From positions 1-64,000 of IMG/VR virus record IMGVR_UViG_3300035698_001735: DNA of 64,000 nucleotides; one strand, given 5' to 3'. A model generated the notes under the pieces. The model was given only the letters and a program-made list of their open reading frames with translations, was not told where the DNA came from and ran no database searches. Of the stretch, positions 38,300 through 47,137 are shown one piece after another (positions within the stretch are counted from its first letter, which is position 1; every line of letters starts with the position of its first letter). This DNA is from a virus. The position numbers and the translations under genes were made by a program.

Positions 38300-39925
38300 G
38301 TGGCCGTGATACAGATCAGCAAAATACAGCACCGAAGAGGACAAAAGAACCAAGGTTCGGGTATTCCTCAGCTTGCTAGTGGCGAGCTAGGGTGGGCTAT
38401 TGATGCCCAGGAACTATATATTGGTAATGGTGCTGTGTCTGAAGGAGCGCCATCGGTAGGAAATACGCAAGTGTTGACACAAAATTCTGATATATTTCAG
38501 TTCTTAGACGACTACGTTTACAAGCAAGACAGTGGCGTCGTGCAAACATCTGACTTTCCGTTAGCACCAATACAGCGTACATTACAAGAGCGACTAGACG
38601 AGCGTGTAACCATAAGAAGCTTCGGCGCGCTCGGCGACGCCACTGACCAGACTGTAAAGTTACAGCGTGCAATCGACCAACTATATCTTAACGCAGCAAC
38701 TAAAGGCAGTTACGGTTCGCGTGTTATATTAATCTTACCAGCAGGCGAGTACGTTATAAGTAGTACAATTTATGTACCGCCGTACATGACACTCCTTGGT
38801 GCAGGAATCGATAAAACTCTTATACGCGGCACAACAGCAAGTCCGTTATTTCAAACTGTTAACTCTTCTAGTACGCCGGGCGTGTACGCAGCAGACTCAA
38901 CTAGTACAACACTCAATCAAGCTAAGTTTATCAGAATGGAAGGTATGACACTTCGAACTATTGGCTTAGCTAAAGCACTCATATTACAGAGCTGCTCCGA
39001 CAGCCAATTCCGAGACCTAAAGGTTATGGGTGATTGGGCAAGCGAAGACGGCATTAGTACTAACTCAGTGGGATTTGAATTCAACGCACTCAGTACAGCC
39101 GTTAGTTCAAATCGTAACAATTTTCAGAACGTAACAGTTGAAGGATACAGTTACGCCGCGTTATCTGATTATGATATCACAGATAACTTGTTTGACACTA
39201 TGACATTTAATACATTAGGATACGGTGTTGCGTTTGGTGAAAACACAACATTGGGCAACTTAGGCCAGTCGACTGGACCATTGCGCAATAAGATAGTCAA
39301 TAGCGAATTTAGCAAGGTTAACAGGTCTGCTGTGTGGGTTAGTAACGGCAAGTACAATCTAAGTAAAGGTAACACTTATATTGACGTCGGCAACAACGGC
39401 GGTATTGAGTCCAATGCTACTTACGCAGTGTTGCAATTTGCCGATAAAAGTAATATTTCAGTAGCTGATTACTTTTCGAGAACATCTGCACTATCATATT
39501 CGCCAGATTTCATCACTGGCAATCCGTGTGTTCCTGAAATAGCAGGAACTGTAGTAGTTGACTCTGCGCACTTCCACGAAGTGACGTTGTCCTTTGCAGC
39601 TACTACAACTCGATTATTCAAGCTGCCGGCTGATTCGAATAAATCGTATCGTATAGAGTATCATTATAAGAGCACAGCAGTAACAGCTAGCCGAAGTGGC
39701 GTAATTGACGTTAACGTAGATTTTGATAACAGTGTAACTACTATTGTAGATGACTATAACTACAATGGCGATGCTGCATTTTCTACCAATCTAAAATTTC
39801 AAAGTAACTTGACAGATGAAGATTCTAATAGTATAATGGACACATTAGACATTACATATACTAATCCAACAGCTTCTGACCAAGCAACTCTGTTGTTTAA
39901 GGTTACAACATTTAGTATAGCATAA
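38300..39925 (+). CDS. Tail fibre or baseplate protein with pectate-lyase-like domain
   Basis: 541 residues, GTG start with GGAGAG upstream. The N-terminus VIQISKIQHRRGQ and GIPQLASGELGWAIDAQELY (near residue 24) form a module that opens many cyanophage and T4-like structural proteins. From about residue 100 (RSFGALGDATDQTVKLQRAI) begins a right-handed beta-helix of the pectate-lyase type, typical of fibres and spikes that contact cell-surface sugars. The C-terminal 120 residues form a beta-rich domain. Late promoter directly upstream. Confidence 0.85.
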   Translation: MAVIQISKIQHRRGQKNQGSGIPQLASGELGWAIDAQELYIGNGAVSEGAPSVGNTQVLTQNSDIFQFLDDYVYKQDSGVVQTSDFPLAPIQRTLQERLDERVTIRSFGALGDATDQTVKLQRAIDQLYLNAATKGSYGSRVILILPAGEYVISSTIYVPPYMTLLGAGIDKTLIRGTTASPLFQTVNSSSTPGVYAADSTSTTLNQAKFIRMEGMTLRTIGLAKALILQSCSDSQFRDLKVMGDWASEDGISTNSVGFEFNALSTAVSSNRNNFQNVTVEGYSYAALSDYDITDNLFDTMTFNTLGYGVAFGENTTLGNLGQSTGPLRNKIVNSEFSKVNRSAVWVSNGKYNLSKGNTYIDVGNNGGIESNATYAVLQFADKSNISVADYFSRTSALSYSPDFITGNPCVPEIAGTVVVDSAHFHEVTLSFAATTTRLFKLPADSNKSYRIEYHYKSTAVTASRSGVIDVNVDFDNSVTTIVDDYNYNGDAAFSTNLKFQSNLTDEDSNSIMDTLDITYTNPTASDQATLLFKVTTFSIA

Positions 39926-39953
39926 TAACAATAATAACTAGTTCAGATGAGAC

Positions 39954-39977
39954 TACTGTGGTTACCCAACCACAGTA
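39954..39977 (+). terminator. Hairpin before nrdA
   Basis: TACTGTGGTT and AACCACAGTA pair over 10 bp with an ACCC loop. A weak A/T run follows instead of T, so termination is uncertain. It sits between the fibre gene and nrdA. Confidence 0.55.
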
Positions 39978-40013
39978 AATAGCACACAATCAAAAACAAG
40001 CCAAGGAGAAAAG

Positions 40014-41642
40014 ATGTCTAACGGAATAATGATCATTAAGTGGAGCGGCGAGAAAGTCCCACTTAATATCGACAAGATACACTTTGTCGTACAAGAAGCG
40101 TGCGAAGGATTAGCAGGCGTAAGTAGTTCACAAATAGAAATGAATGCCAACATACAGTTTTATGACGGCATGACAACAAAAGAAATTCAAGAAATATTGA
40201 TCCGTTCAGCAAATGATCTTATCTCATTAGATAACCCAAATTATCAATTTGCAGCAGCGCGTCTACTATTATACGGAATTTACAAGGAAGTTTTCGGTCG
40301 TTATCAAAGTATTCCGTTACTTGATTTAATTAACACCAACGTAAACCGCAAAGTGTATGATAAATCAATCTTAGATTCGTACACTCCTGAAGAGTTTGCA
40401 AAACTTGACAGTTATATTAACCATAATCGCGACGAGAACTTTACCTACGCTGGGCTAAGACAAGTAGTTGACAAATATCTTATCCAAGATCGCAGCACCG
40501 GACAGCTATTTGAAACACCTCAGTATATGTATATGATGATTGCTGCGACTTTATTTGCTAAATACCCAAGCGATCAGCGGTTACAGTATGTTAAGAGATA
40601 CTACGATGCGACTTCACTTTTTAAAATCAACATACCTACGCCAGTCATGGCCGGTGTCCGTACTCCTATTCGCCAGTTTGCTAGTTGCGTCCTTGTTGAT
40701 AGCGATGATACTTTGGATAGTATTTTTGCCTCTGATATGGCAATTGGTCGTTACACGGCGCAAAGAGCGGGGATTGGATATAATTCCGGACGGATAAGAG
40801 GAGTAAACTCTAGGATTAGAGGCGGAGAAGTTGCGCACACAGGCGTAGTTCCGTTCCTTAAGAAAACAGAAGCTACGGTCAGGTGTTGTACGCAGAACGG
40901 AGTCAGGGGTGGAAGCGCTACGGTGCATTTTCCTTTTTGGCATCAAGAAATAGAAGACATCCTTGTGTTGAAGAACAACAAAGGAACCGACGACAATCGT
41001 GTACGTAAGTTAGACTATTCAATACAACTTAACAGAACCATGTACGAACGGCTGCTAAGTGGCGGAGACATTACTTTGTTTAGTCCGCATGACGTTCCGG
41101 GCCTATACGAAGCATACTTTGGCGAAGCAACTAAGTTTCAAGAGCTATACGAAAAGTACGAACGAGCTACTTCAATTAAGAAGCGCAAGATTCCTGCGAT
41201 GGAATTGTTTTCTGCGTTAATTAAGGAACGTGCAGAAACCGGTCGTATCTATATAATGAACGTAGACCACTGTAATACTCACTCTTCGTTTAAAGATAAA
41301 GTGTACATGTCAAACCTTTGTCTAGCAGGCAATACGCCAGTTAAGGCAATAATTAACGATGCTGAATGCACTGTTAGTCTTGATGAATTAGATGCCGAGT
41401 ATAAGAAAGGATCTAAAATCGAAGTGCTATCGTTTAATCTCGAGACAAGCGCAGCCGAATATAAGAAAGTAACAGACAGTGCTATGATGTCAAGCAACGC
41501 AAAAGTAATGGAAATTACCGACGGTGTTAGCGGTCAGACTATTGTGTGTACTCCTGAACATAAAATCTATACTAAAAATAGAGGATATGTAATGGCTAAA
41601 GATCTTACAGAAAATGACGAGTTAGGATATATTAAATTTTAG
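40014..41642 (+). CDS. nrdA: Ribonucleotide reductase alpha, N-extein plus split-intein N half
   Basis: 542 residues. Residues 1-435 are the N-terminal part of class Ia NrdA with an ATP-cone-like start, SCVLVDSDDTLDS (redox Cys, near 223) and NVDHCNTHSSF...MSNL at the end. The sequence stops just before the catalytic Cys: from residue 436 an intein starts as CLAGNTPV (block A), with block B TPEHKIYT near 512 and no C-terminal blocks, ending GYIKF. It is thus the N half (107 residues) of a split intein of the NrdA type. Ribosome binding site AAGGAG. Confidence 0.93.
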   Translation: MSNGIMIIKWSGEKVPLNIDKIHFVVQEACEGLAGVSSSQIEMNANIQFYDGMTTKEIQEILIRSANDLISLDNPNYQFAAARLLLYGIYKEVFGRYQSIPLLDLINTNVNRKVYDKSILDSYTPEEFAKLDSYINHNRDENFTYAGLRQVVDKYLIQDRSTGQLFETPQYMYMMIAATLFAKYPSDQRLQYVKRYYDATSLFKINIPTPVMAGVRTPIRQFASCVLVDSDDTLDSIFASDMAIGRYTAQRAGIGYNSGRIRGVNSRIRGGEVAHTGVVPFLKKTEATVRCCTQNGVRGGSATVHFPFWHQEIEDILVLKNNKGTDDNRVRKLDYSIQLNRTMYERLLSGGDITLFSPHDVPGLYEAYFGEATKFQELYEKYERATSIKKRKIPAMELFSALIKERAETGRIYIMNVDHCNTHSSFKDKVYMSNLCLAGNTPVKAIINDAECTVSLDELDAEYKKGSKIEVLSFNLETSAAEYKKVTDSAMMSSNAKVMEITDGVSGQTIVCTPEHKIYTKNRGYVMAKDLTENDELGYIKF

Positions 41643-41669
41643 AAGTATGCCATGAAACTACTCTTTTCA

Positions 41670-41677
41670 CATAAATA
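41670..41677 (+). promoter_or_regulatory. T4-type late promoter for the HNH endonuclease
   Basis: CATAAATA, 21 bp before the HNH gene, giving it transcription independent of nrdA. AAGGAG precedes the ATG. Confidence 0.62.
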
Positions 41678-41698
41678 AACACATAGAAGGAGTAGTTC

Positions 41699-42607
41699 AT
41701 GGATTATCAAAAAATTTACAATAACTTAATGAAGAATGCCACAAACAGAAAATTAGATCCTTTAGAGTATTATGAAAAACATCACATAATTCCTAAATGT
41801 CATAATGGATCTAATTTAACTAGTAACTTAGTTAACTTGTTAGGAAGAGAGCATTTTATCGCCCATGCGCTATTAACTAAAATTTATCCGCAGGATAAGA
41901 AAATAGCAAATGCGTTTATTATAATGGCAGCAAATAAAACAGGAAAGAGATATATTAATTCTTACTTGTATGAAAAACTAAAGAGGCGATTTAATCATTT
42001 ATATTCAGGCACTGGCCACCATTTGTACGGTAAAACACATACAAACGAAGCCAAACTAAAGATATCAAAAGCTAAACAAGGATCAATTCCTGTAATTGAC
42101 AAGGATGGTAATAGATTTTGTGTTAGTAAAGAGGATGAAAGATACATTAACGGAGACGTAGTGCATCATTCAACAGGAAGAAAAATGTCTAAAGACGAAC
42201 TCATTAATCACAGAAAGTTACGGTCTGGCAAAAAGAACCCAAACGCAAATCCTATTACTGACGATGAGATTGTAGCACACGGTATAAGTTTTTTAAATCA
42301 GAGTAATAGTGTATGGTGCAAAAAGGATTGGATAGCATATTGTAAAGATAATAATATACCGATTACATATACTAGTATGAGATTTAATGGAACGGGATAT
42401 AATGGCTTAGTTGATATTATTAAAAACAGCGTACATACTTTTAGAAAAATAAATAAAAAGGACTATGCTCACAAAATACAAAAGACTAATCTAGAAAAGA
42501 AAAAACATTGGTATTATAACAGTGATATTAAACAAACAAAATTATTAACAGAGGCCGATGCAGCACATAACGGTTGGACACTAGGAAGGAAATTAAAATG
42601 GGATTAA
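41699..42607 (+). CDS. HNH homing endonuclease lodged in the split intein
   Basis: 302 residues. The HNH motif appears as YEKHHIIPKCHNGSNLTSNL...FIAHALL (near residues 23-55). A NUMOD3-like module follows (LYGKTHTNEAKLKISKAKQG, near 112). The C-terminus (LTEADAAHNGWTLGRKLK) resembles that of the GIY-YIG enzyme at 37068. Codon use looks more AT-rich than in nrdA, as expected of a recent arrival. It overlaps the second nrdA half by 10 bp. Confidence 0.9.
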   Translation: MDYQKIYNNLMKNATNRKLDPLEYYEKHHIIPKCHNGSNLTSNLVNLLGREHFIAHALLTKIYPQDKKIANAFIIMAANKTGKRYINSYLYEKLKRRFNHLYSGTGHHLYGKTHTNEAKLKISKAKQGSIPVIDKDGNRFCVSKEDERYINGDVVHHSTGRKMSKDELINHRKLRSGKKNPNANPITDDEIVAHGISFLNQSNSVWCKKDWIAYCKDNNIPITYTSMRFNGTGYNGLVDIIKNSVHTFRKINKKDYAHKIQKTNLEKKKHWYYNSDIKQTKLLTEADAAHNGWTLGRKLKWD

Positions 42608-43692
42608 AAATAAAATATTTAGAAGAAGAAACACCAGTATATGATATAACTGTAGAAGATAATCATAACTTTTTTGCAAACGGAATATTAGTACATAATT
42701 GTCAAGAGATTACGTTGCCGACTAAGCCAGTTAATCACATTGACGACAAAGAAGGCGAAATTGCTTTATGTATTCTCAGTGCAATAAATGTAGGATTGCT
42801 AAAGTCATTAGCTGACTTAGAAGACTTATGTGAACTAGCTGTGCGAGCACTTGAAGAAATTATTGACTACCAAAACTATCCAGTATTAGCTGCTGAAATT
42901 TCAACCAAGCGCAGGCGCTCGCTCGGAGTAGGCTATATTGGATTAGCGCATTACTTAGCCAAGAATCACGTTAAGTATGAAGACGAAACTGCATGGAAAT
43001 TAGTACACGACTTAAGCGAAGCTTTTCAATACTACTTGCTTAGGGCGTCAAACAAGTTAGCGCAAGAACGCGGAGCATGCGACGCATTTGGCAACACCAA
43101 GTATGCAGATGGTATATTACCGATTGACACGTACAAGAAAGACTTTGACGACGTTGTTCCTAACGTACTAAGCTACGACTGGGAGGCATTGCGCAAACTT
43201 ATACTAGCGCATGGATTGCGTCACTCTACACTGTCGGCGCAAATGCCATCGGAAAGCAGCTCGGTAACATCAAATGCAACTAACGGCATTGAGCCACCAA
43301 GGGGATACTTGTCTGTTAAGAAATCTAAGAAAGGTCCTCTTAAACAGATTGTTCCGCAGTACCAGACACTAAAAAACCATTACACGTTGTTATGGGACAT
43401 GCCAAATAACACAGGCTATTTTAACATTGTTGCAGCTATGCAAAAGTTCTTTGACCAAAGCATTAGTGGCAACTGGAGTTATAACCCAACACAGTTTGAA
43501 AACAACGAAGTACCAATGTCAGTTATGATGCGAGATTTACTTACTACTTACAAACTAGGCCATAAAACAGCATACTATCAAAACACGTACGATTATAAGA
43601 CAGACGACGATATAGTAGATGAACCAGAAGCAGTGTTGCCAGAGGATACAAACGAAGACGACGACGAAAACTGCGATGCATGTAACATATAA
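42598..43692 (+). CDS. nrdA: Split-intein C half plus ribonucleotide reductase alpha C-extein
   Basis: 364 residues from the ATG at 42598 (AGGAA upstream). Residues 1-34 are the intein C half, beginning MGLKIKYLEE, with block F VYDITVEDNHNFFANGILVHN and block G ending His-Asn. Residue 35 is the catalytic radical Cys (CQEITLPTKP; E. coli Cys439), so splicing is needed for enzyme activity. GEIALCILSA carries the second redox Cys, and ENCDACNI the C-terminal redox pair. Confidence 0.93.
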   Translation: MGLKIKYLEEETPVYDITVEDNHNFFANGILVHNCQEITLPTKPVNHIDDKEGEIALCILSAINVGLLKSLADLEDLCELAVRALEEIIDYQNYPVLAAEISTKRRRSLGVGYIGLAHYLAKNHVKYEDETAWKLVHDLSEAFQYYLLRASNKLAQERGACDAFGNTKYADGILPIDTYKKDFDDVVPNVLSYDWEALRKLILAHGLRHSTLSAQMPSESSSVTSNATNGIEPPRGYLSVKKSKKGPLKQIVPQYQTLKNHYTLLWDMPNNTGYFNIVAAMQKFFDQSISGNWSYNPTQFENNEVPMSVMMRDLLTTYKLGHKTAYYQNTYDYKTDDDIVDEPEAVLPEDTNEDDDENCDACNI

Positions 43693-43701
43693 GGAATAAC
43701 A

Positions 43702-44805
43702 ATGGCAAAGACAGTATTTAATAGAAACAAAGTTGACTTCACTAAAGAAAATATGTTCTTTGGTGAAGATCAGAACACACAGAGATACGATACATTTAAG
43801 TATCCTGTGTTTGACAAACTAAACCAAACAATGCTTGGATACTACTGGAGACCAGAAGAAGTCAGCTTACAAAAAGACAGAAGTGACTTTCAAAACTTTC
43901 GACTAGAACAGAAGCATATATTTACAGCAAATTTAAAGTACCAGACGTTACTAGACAGTGTGCAAGGCCGAGGGCCTTGTTTAGCTTTCTTACCTTATTG
44001 TTCACTACCGGAGCTAGAGGGTTGCATCGTAACTTGGGACTTTTTTGAAACCATACACTCACGCTCATATACATACATTATGAAAAACGTGTATGCTAAC
44101 CCAAGCGAAGTATTTGACACTATCTTAGACGACGAGCGAATATTAGCTCGTGCTAAGAGCGTAACTGAAAACTATGATAAGTTTATGCGCGTAGCAGAAG
44201 ACTTCTTCTATAGAGGCAAGGGCACGCTTAGGAACCTTAAGAAGCAGTTGTTTCTCGCAATGATGAATGTAAACATACTCGAAGGATTACGCTTTTATGT
44301 ATCATTTGCTTGTACGTTTGCATTTGGCGAATTAAAATTAATGGAAGGTTCTGCTAAGATCATATCTCTTATTGCACGCGACGAATCGCAGCACTTAGCA
44401 CTAACAACACACATACTTAAGATTTGGATGAAAGGCAAAGACGATCCGGAGATGGTATCTATTGCAAAAGAGTGCGAAGAAGAAGTTTATCAAATGTGGC
44501 GCGATTGTGTGGCAGAAGAAAAAGACTGGGCTGAATATTTGTTTAGAGATGGGTCTATTATAGGACTTAACGACAAGCTGTTACATCAGTATGTCGAGTA
44601 CATTGCTAACCGTAGATTAAAAGCATTGGGCTACGATGCTATATTTGACGCACCGCAAAATACTAATCCTCTTCCGTGGACACAACATTGGTTAAGCTCA
44701 AGTGGCTTGCAATGCGCTCCTCAAGAAACGCAAATCCAAAGTTATATCATAGGTGGCATTAAACAGGACATTAAAGAAGGATCACTTAAAGGATTTGTAC
44801 TATAA
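43702..44805 (+). CDS. nrdB: Ribonucleotide reductase class Ia beta subunit
   Basis: 367 residues. The di-iron and radical motifs are in place: WDFFETIHSRSYTYIM (Glu, His, and the tyrosyl-radical Tyr, near residues 112-127), FAFGELKLMEGSA (near 210) and ARDESQHLALTTHI (near 232). The C-terminal tail GGIKQDIKEGSLKGF is the part that docks on NrdA. It supplies the radical for deoxynucleotide synthesis. It is 9 bp from nrdA. Confidence 0.95.
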   Translation: MAKTVFNRNKVDFTKENMFFGEDQNTQRYDTFKYPVFDKLNQTMLGYYWRPEEVSLQKDRSDFQNFRLEQKHIFTANLKYQTLLDSVQGRGPCLAFLPYCSLPELEGCIVTWDFFETIHSRSYTYIMKNVYANPSEVFDTILDDERILARAKSVTENYDKFMRVAEDFFYRGKGTLRNLKKQLFLAMMNVNILEGLRFYVSFACTFAFGELKLMEGSAKIISLIARDESQHLALTTHILKIWMKGKDDPEMVSIAKECEEEVYQMWRDCVAEEKDWAEYLFRDGSIIGLNDKLLHQYVEYIANRRLKALGYDAIFDAPQNTNPLPWTQHWLSSSGLQCAPQETQIQSYIIGGIKQDIKEGSLKGFVL

Positions 44806-44808
44806 TTT

Positions 44809-45183
44809 ATGATGATTGATGCCAATGTTCCAGAGCTAACTAATTCAGCGTTGAAAGACGCAATGAATAAGCTTGGGTGTCCTAATGCTGTCATGGTTAA
44901 TATAGTTCCGAGACCGTTTACCCAAGTGAACGAATGCCATGCCAACGTAGCTAAGCAAGTTGCTATGTATGGAGGTCAGCAGATACAAGGCTATTACATT
45001 GCAGTTAGTGCGTCAACCGCAGATTGGGTAGCTATTAAGCACAGTGTATGGAAGCGCGACAATGAATACATTGACATAACTCCAGTTGACGACAAAAGAA
45101 CATGTAATGTATTCATATTCGGAGTTGACAAATTACACAAATCCATTTATAATAACAATAACAAATTGGAGTATGAAGTATGA
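44809..45183 (+). CDS. Unknown protein between nrdB and glutaredoxin
   Basis: 124 residues. Contains CPNAVMVNIVPRPFTQVNECH (near 25) and RDNEYIDITPVDDKRTCNVF (near residue 84), a Cys/His pattern seen in small phage proteins encoded beside nrd genes. Function unknown, but its place inside the reductase operon (3 and 4 bp from neighbours) suggests a link to nucleotide metabolism (inference). Confidence 0.75.
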   Translation: MMIDANVPELTNSALKDAMNKLGCPNAVMVNIVPRPFTQVNECHANVAKQVAMYGGQQIQGYYIAVSASTADWVAIKHSVWKRDNEYIDITPVDDKRTCNVFIFGVDKLHKSIYNNNNKLEYEV

Positions 45184-45434
45184 GAGCAGTAGTATGGAGT
45201 AAGACAAACTGTCCGTATTGTGTTAAGGCAAAAGCAGAACTTAGCAAACACAGCATCGTGTATGAAGAGCGTGCAATTGGCGAAGGATGGGACAGAGACC
45301 AGTTACTGGAAGCTGTTCCAAATGCCAAGACAGTACCGCAAATATTCATAGACGATGTCTACGTCGGAACATATGATCAGCTAATGACTTTCGTTGCAAC
45401 CAATATAGACGAGCAACAGCCGTTAGCGAAATAA
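45180..45434 (+). CDS. nrdC: Glutaredoxin
   Basis: 84 residues, full-length glutaredoxin: active site CPYC at residues 11-14, cis-Pro motif TVPQIFID near residue 50 and a GTYDQL end. It can reduce the C-terminal Cys pair of NrdA. Overlaps the gene before by 4 bp. Confidence 0.93.
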   Translation: MRAVVWSKTNCPYCVKAKAELSKHSIVYEERAIGEGWDRDQLLEAVPNAKTVPQIFIDDVYVGTYDQLMTFVATNIDEQQPLAK

Positions 45435-45456
45435 CTAATATAAACAGGAGAACTTG

Positions 45457-45747
45457 ATGTTAATAGAGAACAATGTAAAAAAGGGCGACGTAATGACAAT
45501 TAAACTTGTAAGCGGCGAAGAAATCATCGGGCGCTTTGTGTCGCAGGACGACTTAGTTTTTACTGCCGAAAAGTGTAGAGTTATGGTACAAGGCCAGAGT
45601 GGCGTAGGCATTGCACCATATGCAGTTTCTATACATCCTGACACAACGTTACCTTTCAATAAAGTAACAGTGGTAATCATAGCCGAGACCGAGCCAGAGA
45701 TGGCAAAGCAGTACAGCAGCGCAACTTCAAGCATCCAACTAGTATAA
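45457..45747 (+). CDS. Sm-like beta-barrel protein, cyanophage family
   Basis: 96 residues from the ATG at 45457 (AGGAGA upstream; the TTG one codon earlier is not preferred). The segment MTIKLVSGEEIIGRFVSQDD (near 13) is typical of a small beta barrel with an Sm/Hfq-like look. It is known from marine phages as a hypothetical protein. One-base overlap with the next gene (TAATG). Confidence 0.75.
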   Translation: MLIENNVKKGDVMTIKLVSGEEIIGRFVSQDDLVFTAEKCRVMVQGQSGVGIAPYAVSIHPDTTLPFNKVTVVIIAETEPEMAKQYSSATSSIQLV

Positions 45748-46553
45748 TGGCAATTGATACGGCGGCACTAGACAGTGCATTAGACATATGCGAAAAAGGA
45801 ACTGGCACTTTATTAGAGGAAACAGGATCAGCTTGTGACTTACTGAGTAGCCTAGGCGGATTAGTAAACGGCGGCCTGCCAAGCTTGCCAGACGTGCCAA
45901 GCTTACCGACTCCTGAGCTGTTTGGTACAGCTAAGGTACTAGCCGAAAATGCTATGAAAGCAGCCACTGAAGCAATTGCTGACGCTAAGGCAAAGATTGG
46001 CGAAGCGAAAGCACTAATATCAGGTGCATTAGACGCAGTTAACGCTAAAATTAGTGAATTAGAAGTTGCCCTTAATGCAGCAATTGGGCCTTTAAAGATA
46101 GCAATACAAGACGTGATAGATCAGCTAGAAACAGCAGGCAACGAAGCAATGGCTACCCTATCAGCAGCAGCTACCGCAGTAGGTGATACAGTAACCGAGG
46201 CTATAGCTGACGTAAAAGAGTCAATTTCAGGCATAGGCGGTGGTATTTCAAAAGCATTGAAAAGCATGTCTATACCAAGTTGCCCTACTGCAACAAGTGC
46301 GTTGGCTTCTATAGGAACTGGCGTCTCGGACGTAGCTGATAAGTTAAGTGGATCAATTGGCGGAGGCATTGGCGCAATAGGCGCAGCCGCTACAGCGGGG
46401 TCAGACGCATTAGCTGACGGTTTATCTGGCGTTGCAGGCGCAGTAACAGCAGCAGTTGGCTCTTCAATAGGCGGCATGAGCGACTTAGCTACTGGTGCAT
46501 CTAGTTCACTTACTGGATTACTTACTAACCCTTTATACAACATACCAGTATAA
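45747..46553 (+). CDS. Ala/Gly-rich helical protein next to PAAR
   Basis: 268 residues; the first 60 carry GSLPSLPDVPSLP-like turns, then long Ala-rich helices (EAIADAKAKIGEAKALISG near 75) and a Gly/Ala/Ser-rich C-terminal half. It shares 1-bp overlaps with its neighbours, including the PAAR gene. Its position suggests a baseplate-spike-associated or injected protein. No catalytic motif seen. Confidence 0.7.
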   Translation: MAIDTAALDSALDICEKGTGTLLEETGSACDLLSSLGGLVNGGLPSLPDVPSLPTPELFGTAKVLAENAMKAATEAIADAKAKIGEAKALISGALDAVNAKISELEVALNAAIGPLKIAIQDVIDQLETAGNEAMATLSAAATAVGDTVTEAIADVKESISGIGGGISKALKSMSIPSCPTATSALASIGTGVSDVADKLSGSIGGGIGAIGAAATAGSDALADGLSGVAGAVTAAVGSSIGGMSDLATGASSSLTGLLTNPLYNIPV

Positions 46554-46849
46554 TGAGAGGTGTAGCTAGAATGGGCGATCGTACTTCGGGCACATGCTCA
46601 GTACACGGGCAGCAAAATGGTGTTATAGTAACAGCATCGGCTGACAACATTGCTGACAACGGCATGGGAGTAGCCCGGGTTGGTGATTTAGTACAAGCTG
46701 ATTGTGGTCACCAAGCTAGTATTATAACAGGCGATAGCACACACAAGGTAAATGACAAAACAGTAGCTCGTCTTGGATCAATAGTGCAAGGCGACTTATA
46801 TACAGCAACAGTAACCACCGCATCTACAAAAAATATTGTAAATGATTAA
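46553..46849 (+). CDS. PAAR-domain spike-tip protein
   Basis: 98 residues with three PAAR-type repeats: GVARMGDRTSG, GVARVGDLVQADCGH and TVARLGSIVQGD, with metal-binding His/Cys (CSVH, CGH). PAAR proteins sharpen the tip of the tail spike in contractile systems, and this short version is the T4-like phage form. Confidence 0.88.
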   Translation: MRGVARMGDRTSGTCSVHGQQNGVIVTASADNIADNGMGVARVGDLVQADCGHQASIITGDSTHKVNDKTVARLGSIVQGDLYTATVTTASTKNIVND

Positions 46850-46870
46850 CCACAACTAAAGGAAGTAAAA

Positions 46871-47047
46871 ATGTCAACACATGAAGAAATAGTACAAGCA
46901 TTCAACAACTACTTAAAAGAGTCAGAAACATTTGAAGATAAAGGCGTAAAAGCAGCAGCAGCTCGCACACGCAAGGCACTTGGCGATTTGGGCAAACTTA
47001 CTAAAGAGCGCCGCAAAGAAGTACAAGATAAAAAGAACGGCATGTAA
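46871..47047 (+). CDS. 58-residue histone-like basic protein
   Basis: Starts MSTHEEIVQAFNNYLKESET and contains KGVKAAAARTRKALGDLGKL, an Ala/Lys-rich pattern like that of short histone-H1-like proteins of marine phages. AAGGAAG upstream. Possibly helps package or organise phage DNA (inference). A terminator follows. Confidence 0.78.
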   Translation: MSTHEEIVQAFNNYLKESETFEDKGVKAAAARTRKALGDLGKLTKERRKEVQDKKNGM

Positions 47048-47068
47048 CATAGTGTTACACTGATATTA

Positions 47069-47101
47069 AAATGCTTACTGTAAAAGGTAGGCATTTTTTT
47101 T
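47069..47101 (+). terminator. Intrinsic terminator
   Basis: AAATGCTTAC paired with GTAGGCATTT (one T-G pair), loop of eight, then eight T. Confidence 0.85.
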
Positions 47102-47102
47102 C

Positions 47103-47131
47103 TTGACATTTTCTGCTTACTACTATATAAT
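47103..47131 (+). promoter_or_regulatory. Consensus sigma70 promoter, leaderless layout
   Basis: TTGACA, 17 bp, TATAAT, then six bases and the ATG at 47138: the same arrangement as at 36311. It starts directly after the terminator T-run. Confidence 0.85.
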
Positions 47132-47137
47132 GCTTAC

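Noticed and set aside
30221-46405. CAGCGGGGTC as a proven Chi-like site
   Set aside because: Six copies in one strand are suggestive, but without host data and full-genome counts the claim cannot be made; left as an observation.
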